Assembly: GCA_020061285.1 (NCBI GenBank)
Contig: JAGUYQ010000011.1
Span: 1 to 16,447 of the forward strand
Source of the DNA: Betaproteobacteria bacterium
Lineage (GTDB): Bacteria; Pseudomonadota; Gammaproteobacteria; Burkholderiales; UBA9220
Direction of reading: 5' to 3'
DNA length: 16,447 bases
Position numbers and translations under genes: made by a program. The notes under the pieces were generated by a model. The model was not told the DNA's origin. It ran no database searches and worked only from the letters and a program-made list of their open reading frames with translations. Positions 1 through 8,280 of the stretch are shown here, one piece after another (the stretch's first letter is position 1; each line of letters opens with the position of its first letter).

Positions 1-51
1 ACCGCACTCATAATCCAATACGACTTTGTTTTGAAGATCAAGTATAGTCAT
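1..51 (-). CDS. 5' end of an off-window gene, possibly a class I SAM methyltransferase
   Basis: Only the first 17 codons are in the window. The minus strand has an ATG at 51-49 that stays open to the left edge, reading MTILDLQNKVVLDYECG. A GGAG (complement of 63-66) lies 11 bases before the ATG, a rather long but usable spacing. The order hydrophobic-L-D-Y-x-C-G resembles motif I of class I SAM-dependent methyltransferases (usually VLDxGCG), which often begins within the first 20 residues. Here a Glu stands where the first Gly of the motif normally is. The upstream frame closes at a stop (90-88), which limits alternative starts to a TTG at 72. The reading as a gene is plausible and the methyltransferase call is tentative, since so little is visible. 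It would lie downstream of, and in the same direction as, the radical SAM gene at 258-1235. Confidence 0.4.
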   Translation of the reverse strand, partial: MTILDLQNKVVLDYECG

Positions 52-257
52 CTTGAAACTGGCTCCAGGCAATCTCCCCTGGTTTGTTCAATATCAGTAC
101 GACGGCTGAGTGCTTGCAATGAGTGCAGTGAATCCTGAGGTAGTTTTAAGAAAAGCGGTATGTGGGACGGCTCGTATATCAAGCATATAATTGTAAACCT
201 CAAGTGTTTATGTAGTTAAGGGCCATAGACTCAAAACATGGTTTTCGGATGCGGAAT
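52..257. other. AT-rich intergenic spacer
   Basis: No coding frame is convincing here. The stretch is clearly AT-rich: 181-240 has 20 G+C of 60. Two small inverted repeats are visible: CCAGG 65-69 with CCTGG 78-82, next to the possible ribosome binding site of the left-edge gene, and AAAAC 233-237 with GTTTT 241-245, just beyond the stop of the radical SAM gene. Neither has the strong stem plus T-run of an intrinsic terminator. No convincing promoter hexamer pair was found for the left-edge gene. Confidence 0.5.
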
Positions 258-1235
258 TTACTTGAACCAGAATGGTCTGGTGCCCGGTAATCTTTCTTCT
301 TCGTAACTGGCTCCGGCTGTTTGCCAGTCCCGACACCCTTGGCAAATTATGGGCAGATCATGCCAGCGGTGTTCGCGGTGAGGCTGGCGGATGGCAGCCC
401 CCAGGCGCTGCCAAGCCTCTTTGACGGAAAGTGTATTGCCGATGGTGCCAACACTGAAGAGCCCTTCATAATCGACAGCGCAGGTCACTACCTTGCCATC
501 CTGGTGGATGGCCATGGTGTTGTTGCCCCAAGGGCAGGCGATGCGAAAATCGGAGTCATGGTCGATATTGGGGGCATACACCACACCGGACCACTCCAAT
601 TGCGGCCGTACCTTGACCTCCGCGCCACGTTCTTTCCAGTAGCGGCTGTATTCTTCCACTTCGTGGTCATTGGTGCCTTGGAGGACGGAAAACTGGCAGG
701 TAATGGCCGGGTAATCCTGCCCCTTTTGCGCCTTTCGGTTTAGCAGGTTTTCGACTTGAGCGTAAATTTTTTCCCTTTTTCCTCCCACACGAACCTTTTC
801 GTAGACCTCGGTGCTGAAACCGTCGATGGAGAGGATGAAACGCTTGAGGGGGGACTCCAGGATACGCTCGATGTTGTCCCAGCGGTCGAGTAGCATGGCG
901 TTGGAGTTGAGAACCAGATTGTTGCAGCCAACCTTGGCGGCGTAATCGAGACGGCTCCATAGTTCGTTATTTTTACCAAGGATCAGGGCCTCCCCGTAGA
1001 AGGTGGGCCATAGCTCGGTGTTGGGGGATTCCCGCCCGACTTCCTCGACGATGGCATTCCACAGTTGCCGCTCCATATGCTGTTTGGGGCGCAGCAAGTT
1101 GCGATGGTTGCAGTGGATGCATTTCTGGTTGCAATAGCTGGTATTCTCTACCACCAATTGAGGCGGAAAAGGATGCTCCACCAAGCATGACTCGATGGCT
1201 AAGAGTTTTGTTTGTTGGGAGCTATCTAGGGGCAC
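258..1235 (-). CDS. Radical SAM enzyme with C-terminal SPASM/twitch-like cysteines
   Basis: A protein of 325 residues. The radical SAM cluster motif CxxxCxxC is complete at Cys35, Cys39 and Cys42, so the protein should bind a [4Fe-4S] cluster that cleaves S-adenosylmethionine to start radical chemistry. The SAM-contacting GGEP motif is degenerate, reading FYGEAL at 79-84. Four C-terminal cysteines (234, 252, 298, 301) suit one auxiliary Fe-S cluster of the twitch or SPASM kind, as in enzymes that modify peptides or oxidise sugars and aminocyclitols. The start is GTG at 1235-1233 and overlaps the end of the upstream TPR-glycosyltransferase by 14 bases, so the two are almost certainly co-transcribed and translationally coupled. 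Upstream lies only a weak GGAAG. The substrate cannot be read from the sequence; the setting suggests a sugar, a glycan or the protein acceptor. The family is secure, the reaction is not. Confidence 0.88.
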   Translation of the reverse strand: MPLDSSQQTKLLAIESCLVEHPFPPQLVVENTSYCNQKCIHCNHRNLLRPKQHMERQLWNAIVEEVGRESPNTELWPTFYGEALILGKNNELWSRLDYAAKVGCNNLVLNSNAMLLDRWDNIERILESPLKRFILSIDGFSTEVYEKVRVGGKREKIYAQVENLLNRKAQKGQDYPAITCQFSVLQGTNDHEVEEYSRYWKERGAEVKVRPQLEWSGVVYAPNIDHDSDFRIACPWGNNTMAIHQDGKVVTCAVDYEGLFSVGTIGNTLSVKEAWQRLGAAIRQPHREHRWHDLPIICQGCRDWQTAGASYEEERLPGTRPFWFK

Positions 1236-3213
1236 AGCAGGACTTCCGTTCGGAGAGGATTTCTCTAATATGGGCCAGTAAGGTTCGGGCCATTTCTTCT
1301 TTGTCTTCCATGAAGGTGTCGGTAAACTTTTTCATGGCACGGCCTACATCCTTACGGAAGCTGTCATCGTCAATGAGATGCAAGGCCATGTCTGTATGTT
1401 CTTGGCTATTGCGTGCGCAAAGAAAAAGATTTTCTCCGTTCTTTCCAGTGAGAATTGCTTTTGCCATTTCCTGTTGTTTCGGAGTGCCGATTTCGTTATT
1501 TAGTAAAGGCAGAATGGACATCGGGACGCCTGCTTCCAGTGCTTCGGGGCTTAAGTAAAATACTACGGCCTTTGTTGCGGCCATACATTCGAATGCGGTG
1601 ATGCCTCCTCCGATAGGGAAGGTATCCAGGCATATGTCTAGAACCTGGGCATAGAGGGCCGTGTTCACCCAGCCTATAAAAAAGCATCGTTCCGCCACAC
1701 CGGCTTTTTTAAAATGCTCCTGAACGCTAGGTAATTGGGATTGGCCGCTCCACAGGAAACCAGTGTCAGGGCGGGCGAGAAGAATATTGGTGACCGCATT
1801 AAGATATTGAATGTTATTTACCTTTTCTACTCTCCCCATGCAGCCCAATAGGGTTTCAACTGGGAAGCTCTGCCTAATTTCTTTTGCTTGGCCACGTAGA
1901 CCGGGATTGTAGAGATTAGAGAAGGCGCCATGTGTACATCGCCAAATGCGGTTGCCGTATTGTTTGAATTTCCGCAAAGTATCATGGGCAAGATAGACGT
2001 CAATATCCTCCAGTTCGATGTCGTGGAATTGCATGGACCACCAAATCTGAGTAGGTGCCAAGCGCAAGCCAAAGGCGAAGGACATATGCGCGTTATTGGT
2101 GGCCCAGAGTACGACCCCGATATTTTCGTCGGCCAGGCGGCGGCGCAACTCCAACAGTAGCTGATACCATTTCCCCTTTAAATGGGGATTTTCAAGACTT
2201 AAGGCGACTACACGTGCACCCGTGGCAACAAAATCTTGATAGGCTGATGGTTCCACGTCGTCCAGCACAAACACCGTAGCATTTTTAGCGTCTACGCCCA
2301 TTCCACGTAAGGTATCCAGTATTACCCGATTCGCATCGTAAGGATGCAGGACATGGGTTAGAAACGCCAGATTGGAGGCGTTCACGGTCGAAGGGGAGGG
2401 CAAGGCAGGTAGATCGGCACGCAGCCGCCGGCCGGCTTGGTTCATGAGTGGGGCAACGGTCTGATAATGGCGTCTGTGGTGCTCCTCGGTTTTGATCTGA
2501 TGAACGTAGCGCAAATCCAGCTCCCGCTCAAGCCAGAGAGCGAGATCGAACCAATCGCGTTCTAGGGATTGGCGGAGCCAGGGAAGGGCTAGTGTTTCCA
2601 CTGCCGCCTGATTGTCCGCTGCGGGAGTGTTGAAGAATAAGCCGATTATGTCTAACAGAAGGCGGAGCGTGTCCTGGGCGGTCGCTTCGTCGGGACTGTT
2701 GTCGACGAAATCTTTATTCTTGAGGTCCTCAATCAGTTTGAGCCGTAAGGAAGAGGCTTGTGGACGGAAATGTAGCAACTGCATATACCGTTCGAGATAG
2801 ACGGAGGATTCAGTCAAGGCATGAGGGGCGCCAATGGCGATGTGCGCCAGATCTAACAACACGGTCTTGGCGCTGAGGTGGTGACCCGTGCGGGCCAGAA
2901 AAAATTTGAACCCAATTTCAAAGGCTGAAATGGCTTCCTCATGGTGGTTCAAGTCGGCAAGTATCTGTCCAAGGTTGCAGCAATAAAACGGGTCTTGGGG
3001 AGATAGCGTTACAGCTTGGACGGCGTAGGGAAGTGCGCTTTTAGCGTTGCCGAGCTCGCGAACCAGGACGGCCTTGAGGTTGAGGGCTGGAGGGGAATTC
3101 GGTGCCAGGGACAGTAGTGGTTCCATTAGCGCATTGGCTTCATAGAAACGCTGTTGGTGGAAATGCCCCAATGCGCGATTAAATAGATCGTTGGCTTGCT
3201 CTTGCGGGGTCAT
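1222..3213 (-). CDS. TPR-containing GT-B glycosyltransferase (O-GlcNAc-transferase/HMW1C-like)
   Basis: A protein of 663 residues. Residues about 6-105 form roughly three TPR helix pairs (alternating small residues and aromatics, with Pro near repeat ends such as SLAPNS and TLSPQD). Residues about 110-275 are helical with no recognised domain. Residues about 280-600 look like a GT-B glycosyltransferase: the C-terminal half has the segment LGCMGR (456-461), a WSG turn (488-490) and CLDTFPIGGGITAFECM (528-544). That last segment corresponds to the nucleotide-sugar-binding loop of GT41/SPINDLY and HMW1C-type enzymes. Such enzymes are cytoplasmic and often transfer a sugar directly to protein side chains, with the TPRs holding the acceptor. 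No signal peptide or membrane segment is visible. The start is ATG at 3213 with no clear Shine-Dalgarno sequence before it. The radical SAM gene follows with overlap. Donor and acceptor are unknown. Confidence 0.85.
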   Translation of the reverse strand: MTPQEQANDLFNRALGHFHQQRFYEANALMEPLLSLAPNSPPALNLKAVLVRELGNAKSALPYAVQAVTLSPQDPFYCCNLGQILADLNHHEEAISAFEIGFKFFLARTGHHLSAKTVLLDLAHIAIGAPHALTESSVYLERYMQLLHFRPQASSLRLKLIEDLKNKDFVDNSPDEATAQDTLRLLLDIIGLFFNTPAADNQAAVETLALPWLRQSLERDWFDLALWLERELDLRYVHQIKTEEHHRRHYQTVAPLMNQAGRRLRADLPALPSPSTVNASNLAFLTHVLHPYDANRVILDTLRGMGVDAKNATVFVLDDVEPSAYQDFVATGARVVALSLENPHLKGKWYQLLLELRRRLADENIGVVLWATNNAHMSFAFGLRLAPTQIWWSMQFHDIELEDIDVYLAHDTLRKFKQYGNRIWRCTHGAFSNLYNPGLRGQAKEIRQSFPVETLLGCMGRVEKVNNIQYLNAVTNILLARPDTGFLWSGQSQLPSVQEHFKKAGVAERCFFIGWVNTALYAQVLDICLDTFPIGGGITAFECMAATKAVVFYLSPEALEAGVPMSILPLLNNEIGTPKQQEMAKAILTGKNGENLFLCARNSQEHTDMALHLIDDDSFRKDVGRAMKKFTDTFMEDKEEMARTLLAHIREILSERKSCCAPR

Positions 3214-3461
3214 AACGGTTCAGGGCTTGTTCGTGGCGGGCATCAGAAATGGGGCAACACGCTCACAGGGGTTTGCGCAAAACGGCTGTAAGCATGAAAG
3301 TATGCAAATCCTCTTCCGGTTAGGTCGCGAAACTCCTCTCGGACACGTTGCCGGATATCCGTGGGTCTCTTGGTATCCCATTGTATCGTCTGATCCTACA
3401 CTGAGCCATTCCAATCTAGGGGCTGATCTCGGTTGAGAGCGGAAATTTCCCGGAATGGGCG

Positions 3462-3491
3462 TGGACCTGCCCTGACGGGCTGGGGGATAAT
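3462..3491 (+). promoter_or_regulatory. Candidate sigma-70-type promoter for the plus-strand operon
   Basis: TGGACC (3462-3467, four of six to TTGACA) and GATAAT (3486-3491, five of six to TATAAT) are 18 bases apart. Transcription would start near 3498, about 20 bases before the GTG start at 3518, leaving room for the ribosome binding site. The -35 match is modest, so this is only a candidate. Confidence 0.3.
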
Positions 3492-3507
3492 GGTCAAAAT
3501 TTATAAC

Positions 3508-3513
3508 GGGGAG
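3508..3513 (+). promoter_or_regulatory. Ribosome binding site that supports a GTG start
   Basis: GGGGAG ends four bases before GTG 3518. An in-frame stop at 3488-3490 excludes longer versions, and the next ATG (3602) would cut into the first helical repeat. The GTG is therefore the best start of the TPR-glycosyltransferase. Confidence 0.5.
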
Positions 3514-3517
3514 ACCA

Positions 3518-5464
3518 GTGGAGCCATCGCAGCTACTTGCCGTAGCATTGGAGGCCTATCGTGCCGGTCGATCGGAGGAAGCCGAGGCGGTTGCCGACGA
3601 GATGGTGCGTGCTTTCCCGAATTGCGCCGACGGGTATGAATTAAAGGGAGTGCTGTACTTCCAGGGCAGGCGTCACGACGACGCTGCAGGTTGTTTTCGG
3701 CGCGCGTTGGCGCTTAATCCTAATAGTGCCGATACCTGGAACAATCTGGGCGTTGTTCTAATAGAGTTGAAAATGTGGGGGGCGGCGGGAGAGGCCTTCC
3801 TTAAAACCCTGGAGCGAAATCCAGGGCATCTCAGTGCAGCACGCCATCTTGGGTTTGTCCTGGAAAGGCTGGACCGGCCTGGGGCGGCAGCGTCCCATTA
3901 TCTTTCCCTGATGCAGCGTTTTGGCCCCCGTGACGATTTGCTTGAAGATTACATACGCTTCATGGTGGCGCAGGGGCAAGCCGAATCTATTCTGGAGAGT
4001 TTGCCTACGGGTTTTACGCCAGCCGTTGTGGCTTTGCTGACGGCGCGTTCCTTATTGGAGAAAGGGGATTGGGCTGGGGCGGAGGCGCAGTGCGTAGCCT
4101 CTCTCGGGCTTGCTGGCGGGGCATGGCCGACTCCGGATGTCCGTCTGGACTATTTTCGCGCCATGTATTATCTCCTCGTTGATGCGTTGCAACAGAAGGG
4201 GTTTGGCAAAGGGAACGAGGCCTGTTTTCGGGAAAGCTACTTCAGAGGTATCCAAGAGGCTTTTCTGGCAAGCGGCGCACAACTTCCCACGCCTGCCCGG
4301 TCGCCAGGCAAACGTTTGGCTGTGGTTATTCCCGGCTTTATCAACGAGCATTTCGGCCCCACGGTGCTGATGTTGGGGTTGCTCATTCGTTTTGTGGAAG
4401 TCCTGGGTTGGGAGGCAGTGCTGGTTGACTGCGATTACTCCCTTTATAACCAATCGCTTGCCAAGGTGAGCGGTGTTGTGAAGCTCCCGCCGGGGCGTTC
4501 GGGTTATGTCTATGCCGGGCGAGAGATAATGACGTTTTCCCCAGCGGCGGCGAATTTTCGCGAGCGTTTCGAGGAGATCGGACGCTTCCTCATGGATTTT
4601 TCACCGTCGGTTATTTTTACGGCGGGCACTGAACTCAATCCCTATTCCGACCTGCTGGCGGCGAGCTGGCCAACGGTGGTGGTGCCGATGAATTCGCGGA
4701 TACCTTTCTGTTACGGGCACTTGTACCATGTTATTTCCGAAGACCCAGTCATCCTGGAGAGCTTTTGTCAGGCTTTGCCGCCCACAGCGGAATTGCTGCC
4801 CTATGAGCGCCCGTTTCCGTTTGTCTTCCCCTTGCCCTCCTCTGTGCGCAACCGGGCCGAGTTTGGCTTGGGCGAGGACGATTTCGTTTATCTGACTTCC
4901 GGCCTGATAATGGGCGCCGCCTTTACGCCAGAATATCAGCGGATTTTGGCGGAAATACTTGAACAGGCCGACCATGCCCGTATTTTGGTGGTGGGCTCGA
5001 CGGAGGAGGAGTTTCCCTGGCGGGAGCCGCGCTTGGAGCGCTGGCGCGGCACACGCTTGGTTTTTTCCACGTTTCAACCGGATTTGCGCGCGGTGCTGCG
5101 CCTGGCGGATGCCTTTCTCCATCCTCCCGCGCCCCGCAACGGCGGCACGGTGCGCCAGTGCTTCGCCGAGGGCATCCCCGTCGTGGCGGCGCGCCAGAGC
5201 GGGTTGGTACAGGTGGTGCCGGACGAGGATATGCTGGACGGCCTGGAGGCATACCGGAATGAGGCGGTCCGTTTGGCCAATGATCAAGAATTCCGCGAAC
5301 ATGCCGTTATGAGTTCCAAGGAGATCAATGCACGTTTTGAGGCCGAGGTGGCAAGCTATATGAACACCATGGAGGAGGCTGCCCGCATGGCTGAGGCAGT
5401 ATTCCGGCGTACCCGTGACGCCCATTTTTTATTCGCAGGGCAGAATAGGACCCACGGCAAATGA
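3518..5464 (+). CDS. TPR-containing GT-B glycosyltransferase
   Basis: A protein of 648 residues starting at GTG. TPR-like helix pairs cover about residues 5-135, with the typical W-N-N-L-G at 74-78 and repeat ends such as LNPNS and RNPGH. A helical middle region runs to about 260. Residues about 266-440 form a Rossmann-like N-half (LAVVIPGF) and about 441-600 the C-half of a GT-B glycosyltransferase. The C-half has an acidic loop, PAPRNGGTVRQCFAEGIPVV (537-556), where GT4/GT41-like enzymes bind the nucleotide sugar. No secretion signal or membrane helix is visible, so it probably works in the cytoplasm on a protein or lipid-linked glycan. The stop overlaps the next radical SAM gene by ATGA. 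It has the same overall plan as the divergent gene at 1222-3213, but the sequences differ enough to suggest distinct families or old paralogues. Donor and acceptor cannot be read. Confidence 0.83.
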   Translation: MEPSQLLAVALEAYRAGRSEEAEAVADEMVRAFPNCADGYELKGVLYFQGRRHDDAAGCFRRALALNPNSADTWNNLGVVLIELKMWGAAGEAFLKTLERNPGHLSAARHLGFVLERLDRPGAAASHYLSLMQRFGPRDDLLEDYIRFMVAQGQAESILESLPTGFTPAVVALLTARSLLEKGDWAGAEAQCVASLGLAGGAWPTPDVRLDYFRAMYYLLVDALQQKGFGKGNEACFRESYFRGIQEAFLASGAQLPTPARSPGKRLAVVIPGFINEHFGPTVLMLGLLIRFVEVLGWEAVLVDCDYSLYNQSLAKVSGVVKLPPGRSGYVYAGREIMTFSPAAANFRERFEEIGRFLMDFSPSVIFTAGTELNPYSDLLAASWPTVVVPMNSRIPFCYGHLYHVISEDPVILESFCQALPPTAELLPYERPFPFVFPLPSSVRNRAEFGLGEDDFVYLTSGLIMGAAFTPEYQRILAEILEQADHARILVVGSTEEEFPWREPRLERWRGTRLVFSTFQPDLRAVLRLADAFLHPPAPRNGGTVRQCFAEGIPVVAARQSGLVQVVPDEDMLDGLEAYRNEAVRLANDQEFREHAVMSSKEINARFEAEVASYMNTMEEAARMAEAVFRRTRDAHFLFAGQNRTHGK

Positions 5465-6714
5465 ACTCTTGCATGACCATGCTTGAATACGGCGGAGAGC
5501 TTGTCGCCTGTCCCGTGAGCCAGGTAATGGATGGGATGCCGGCAACGATTGCCCCCGACGTGGCGGACCGGAAGGCCAACTCGATTGATATCAAAGAGAA
5601 GCTGAATCAGGAAACCGTTCAGCAATTCATCCGTGCCGTGGACTGGCAAGGCTCCAGTGTCGCGCCTTTCGTGGTGGAGCTGGATCCCACCACCCGTTGC
5701 AACCTTTCCTGCCCCGAGTGCATCAGCGGCGCGCTCCTGAACCAGGGGGAAATCAGCGTTCCGCGCATCAAGACGCTGGTGGAGGAATTGATCGAGGCAA
5801 AGGTCCGGGCCGTGATCCTGATCGGCGGCGGAGAGCCGCTGATGCACCCGGCCATCGAATGGGTCATCCGCACGCTGGGGGAGGCGGGGGTTCACGTGGG
5901 CATTACGACCAATGGCCTGTATATCAAGAAGCACCTCGACGTGATCGCACGGCACGCCAAATGGGTTCGCGTGTCCATGGATGCCGGGACGGCGGAAACC
6001 TTCAACAAGCTCCGCCCGTCTCGCCAGGGGAAATCCCTCTTTGATGCGACTCTCGACAACATGCGCGTCTATGCGAAGGTGAAGCAGGGCAAGCTGGGCT
6101 ATTCCTTCATGGTGTACTCCGAGGGGGATCACGGTTTCAAGGGCGTGCCGGTCGCGGGCAATGTCAAAGCCCTTACACATATCAAGAGCAATGCCGGAGA
6201 GATTTTCAGGGCGGCGCAAATTGCTCGGGATATCGGGTGCGACTACTTCGAGGTCAAACCCATGTATGACGTGAACCACTTTTCGGTGCTTCAAAAAGAG
6301 GCAATAGCCGATATCGTGGAAGAGCAGATCGCACTGGCAAAAGGTCTGGAGACAGAGAGTTTTCGGGTGGTTGAAGCGGTCAAGCTGCGCGCCACCCTGC
6401 GCGGCATGTCTAACCTGGAGCCCAAGGATTATGCCCGTTGCGCCGTGTCACAACTACGTACTTTGGTTACCCCGTCGGGTGTTTATGTTTGCCCGTATTT
6501 TCGAGGCGTTGCAGACAAGAGGGTGGGCGATATTGCCAATATGTCGTTTTCGGATATGTGGCATGGCGCTCGGCGGGAGGAAGTCATGCGTCGGCTCAAT
6601 CCTTCCGTTGATTGCCCGATGCATTGCATTCGTCACGAATCGAATCTCGCTATCGAGCAAGCGATCAAAGAGGGATTCCACGATACCGTTGACGATTACG
6701 ACTTCTTCATTTGA
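5461..6714 (+). CDS. Radical SAM enzyme with C-terminal SPASM/twitch-like cysteines
   Basis: A protein of 417 residues. The cluster motif CxxxCxxC is at Cys80, Cys84 and Cys87, following the strand PFVVELDPTTR. The SAM-binding segment IGGGEPL lies at 121-127 and a further barrel strand (VRVSMDAG) at 169-176. Four C-terminal cysteines (327, 344, 385, 389) suit one auxiliary Fe-S cluster, and VGDI...SFSDMW between them is typical of SPASM-type proteins. About 65 residues precede the barrel. Known relatives mature peptides or oxidise sugars and aminocyclitols; which applies here is unknown. The start ATG overlaps the TPR-glycosyltransferase stop by four bases, and the aldehyde dehydrogenase follows after 60 bases. 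The context suggests it makes or alters a small precursor that the dehydrogenase then oxidises, but that is inference. Confidence 0.88.
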   Translation: MNSCMTMLEYGGELVACPVSQVMDGMPATIAPDVADRKANSIDIKEKLNQETVQQFIRAVDWQGSSVAPFVVELDPTTRCNLSCPECISGALLNQGEISVPRIKTLVEELIEAKVRAVILIGGGEPLMHPAIEWVIRTLGEAGVHVGITTNGLYIKKHLDVIARHAKWVRVSMDAGTAETFNKLRPSRQGKSLFDATLDNMRVYAKVKQGKLGYSFMVYSEGDHGFKGVPVAGNVKALTHIKSNAGEIFRAAQIARDIGCDYFEVKPMYDVNHFSVLQKEAIADIVEEQIALAKGLETESFRVVEAVKLRATLRGMSNLEPKDYARCAVSQLRTLVTPSGVYVCPYFRGVADKRVGDIANMSFSDMWHGARREEVMRRLNPSVDCPMHCIRHESNLAIEQAIKEGFHDTVDDYDFFI

Positions 6715-6759
6715 CCAACGGGCTGCGGCACATTGATTGCCAACCCGCCATCGAGTTGT

Positions 6760-6764
6760 GGAGA
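6760..6764 (+). promoter_or_regulatory. Ribosome binding site that decides the start of the aldehyde dehydrogenase
   Basis: GGAGA lies ten bases before ATG 6775. The longer frame would begin at TTG 6733, which has no Shine-Dalgarno sequence before it and adds 14 residues not typical of the family. ATG 6775 is preferred. Confidence 0.45.
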
Positions 6765-6774
6765 TCGTTGCAGC

Positions 6775-8280
6775 ATGGAAAAAGCCGGCATTCGCGACAG
6801 ATTTGCGTCGCTTCCAATCGAAAACAGGCCATTCATTAACGGCGAGCACATCCGCCCCTCCAACGCCCGTTTATTGGACAAATTCTGCCCGGCCGATGGC
6901 AGCGCAATCACCCCGATCTACGCATGCGACGCCAGCGTTGTCGATATGGCTGTGCTGCATGCTTCCCGGTCATTCCGGAATGGCTGCTGGCGGAAAAGAA
7001 GCGCCTCGGAAAAGAAGGAGGTGATGTTCGAACTGGCCCGCCTCATGGAGCGGGACATCGAGACTCTCGCTTACCTGGATACCCTGGAAACGGGCCGTCC
7101 TTACATGAATTTCATCCAGGACTCCATTCCCAAGGCGATCAATGCGCTGCGCTGGTTTGCTGAAAGCATCGACAAGCTCTATGAACACTGCATCAGTACC
7201 TCGACATCGAGTCTTTCCTTCATCACCCACGAGCCCCTCGGTGTAGTCGGCATCATCAGCCCGTGGAACGACCCGCTGGTCATCGCCCTATGGAAGATCA
7301 CCCCCGCCTTGCTGATGGGGAATTCCGTTGTATTCAAGCCTGCGGAACAATCTTCGTTCTCCGTCCTTCGATTGGCGGCGCTCGCGAAGCAGGCGGGGTT
7401 GCCCGATGGCGTATTGAACGTCGTTACCGGGCTTGGCGAAGAGGCGGGCAAGGCCCTTGCGCTGCATCACGATGTCCGTGGCATTTTCTTCACCGGGTCC
7501 TCCGAAGTCGGCAAGGCGATTCTCCGTTATGCCGGCGAGTCGAATATGAAGAAGGTCGGCCTCGAATGCGGTGGCAAGAGCGCTTTCATCGTCTCGGAAA
7601 AGTGCGATCAGCTACAGACCGCGGCGCGCACCCTGGCTAAAAACATGTTTTACAATCAAGGACAAATTTGCTCCGCCCCTTCCAGGCTTTTCCTCCAGCG
7701 GTCAATCCGCGATGTTTTTCTCGACTTCCTGGAACGTGAACTGGAAAGCTATACGCCAAGCGACCCCTTTGCCCTGGACAGCAAGGTCGGCTCGGTGGTG
7801 AGCAAAGCGCAGTACGAGCGCATCCAAAATTACATTCATGCAGGCATGCAAAGTGGCCTGGCCATGCGTGGCCCCGTGTTGCCGCCTTCAATCGCTCGTA
7901 GCGGTGGTTACTATGTGGCGCCAACCGTGTTTACCGATGTTCCGCCGGATCATCCGCTGGCTCGGGATGAAATATTCGGACCGGTTCTCGTTGGCACGGC
8001 TTTCGATACCTTGCCGCAAGCCATCGACTTGGCCAACGACTCACGGTTTGGTCTCGCTGCCGCGATCTGGACAGCTAGCCTGGACGAAGCGTTGCTCGCC
8101 TCTCGGGCACTGGAGGCCGGCATTGTGCATGTCAATAGCTACGGCGAGGACGACATGACCGCCCCTTTCGGGGGAATCAAGGAGTCCGGCCTTGGCAAGG
8201 ACAAGTCATTGTTTGCCTTCGATGATTACTCAACGCTCAAGACCACCTGGATCAGGCTCTCGGGAGAGGGGAGCCCATGA
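6775..8280 (+). CDS. NAD(P)-dependent aldehyde dehydrogenase
   Basis: A protein of 501 residues from ATG 6775 (515 if TTG 6733 is used), the normal length of the family. The catalytic set is complete: Asn165 in SPWND, Lys188 in FKPAE, the coenzyme-binding FTGS at 239-242, the general base Glu264 in LECGGKS, the nucleophile Cys299 in GQICSA, and Glu399 in EIFGP. It should oxidise an aldehyde to its acid with NAD or NADP in the cytoplasm. The overall pattern is like betaine-aldehyde or gamma-glutamyl-aminobutanal dehydrogenases, though substrate choice in this family cannot be read from motifs. The stop overlaps the ATP-grasp gene by ATGA. That coupling suggests the acid it makes is activated by the ATP-grasp enzyme next in line. 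An ordinary catabolic role is less likely inside a glycan island. Confidence 0.92.
   Translation: MEKAGIRDRFASLPIENRPFINGEHIRPSNARLLDKFCPADGSAITPIYACDASVVDMAVLHASRSFRNGCWRKRSASEKKEVMFELARLMERDIETLAYLDTLETGRPYMNFIQDSIPKAINALRWFAESIDKLYEHCISTSTSSLSFITHEPLGVVGIISPWNDPLVIALWKITPALLMGNSVVFKPAEQSSFSVLRLAALAKQAGLPDGVLNVVTGLGEEAGKALALHHDVRGIFFTGSSEVGKAILRYAGESNMKKVGLECGGKSAFIVSEKCDQLQTAARTLAKNMFYNQGQICSAPSRLFLQRSIRDVFLDFLERELESYTPSDPFALDSKVGSVVSKAQYERIQNYIHAGMQSGLAMRGPVLPPSIARSGGYYVAPTVFTDVPPDHPLARDEIFGPVLVGTAFDTLPQAIDLANDSRFGLAAAIWTASLDEALLASRALEAGIVHVNSYGEDDMTAPFGGIKESGLGKDKSLFAFDDYSTLKTTWIRLSGEGSP

Larger units (their letters stand above)
3214..3517. other. Divergent intergenic region
   Basis: This 304-base spacer separates two oppositely oriented operons that each begin with a TPR-glycosyltransferase, so it should hold both promoters. 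A candidate plus-strand promoter is listed separately. For the minus strand a TACAAT (complement of 3375-3380 or nearby) is seen, but no matching -35 at proper distance. A small inverted repeat (GCAT, six bases, ATGC, near 3291-3304) may be incidental. No small gene was found. Confidence 0.5.

Noticed and set aside
3214..3517. A sigma-54 promoter in the first divergent spacer
   Set aside because: No TGGCAC with TTGC at the required spacing was found on either strand.
4601..5425. A 274-codon minus-strand open frame opposite the second TPR-glycosyltransferase
   Set aside because: No family motif, and it lies wholly within a well-supported gene on the other strand.
5356..6294. A 312-codon minus-strand open frame opposite the glycosyltransferase-radical SAM junction
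   Set aside because: It covers the radical SAM cysteine motif in antisense and shows no domain of its own; it is rich in His, Arg and Asp, as antisense frames often are.
6733..6774. A 14-codon extension of the aldehyde dehydrogenase from TTG 6733
   Set aside because: No Shine-Dalgarno sequence precedes the TTG, while GGAGA lies ten bases before ATG 6775; the extension is not typical of the family.
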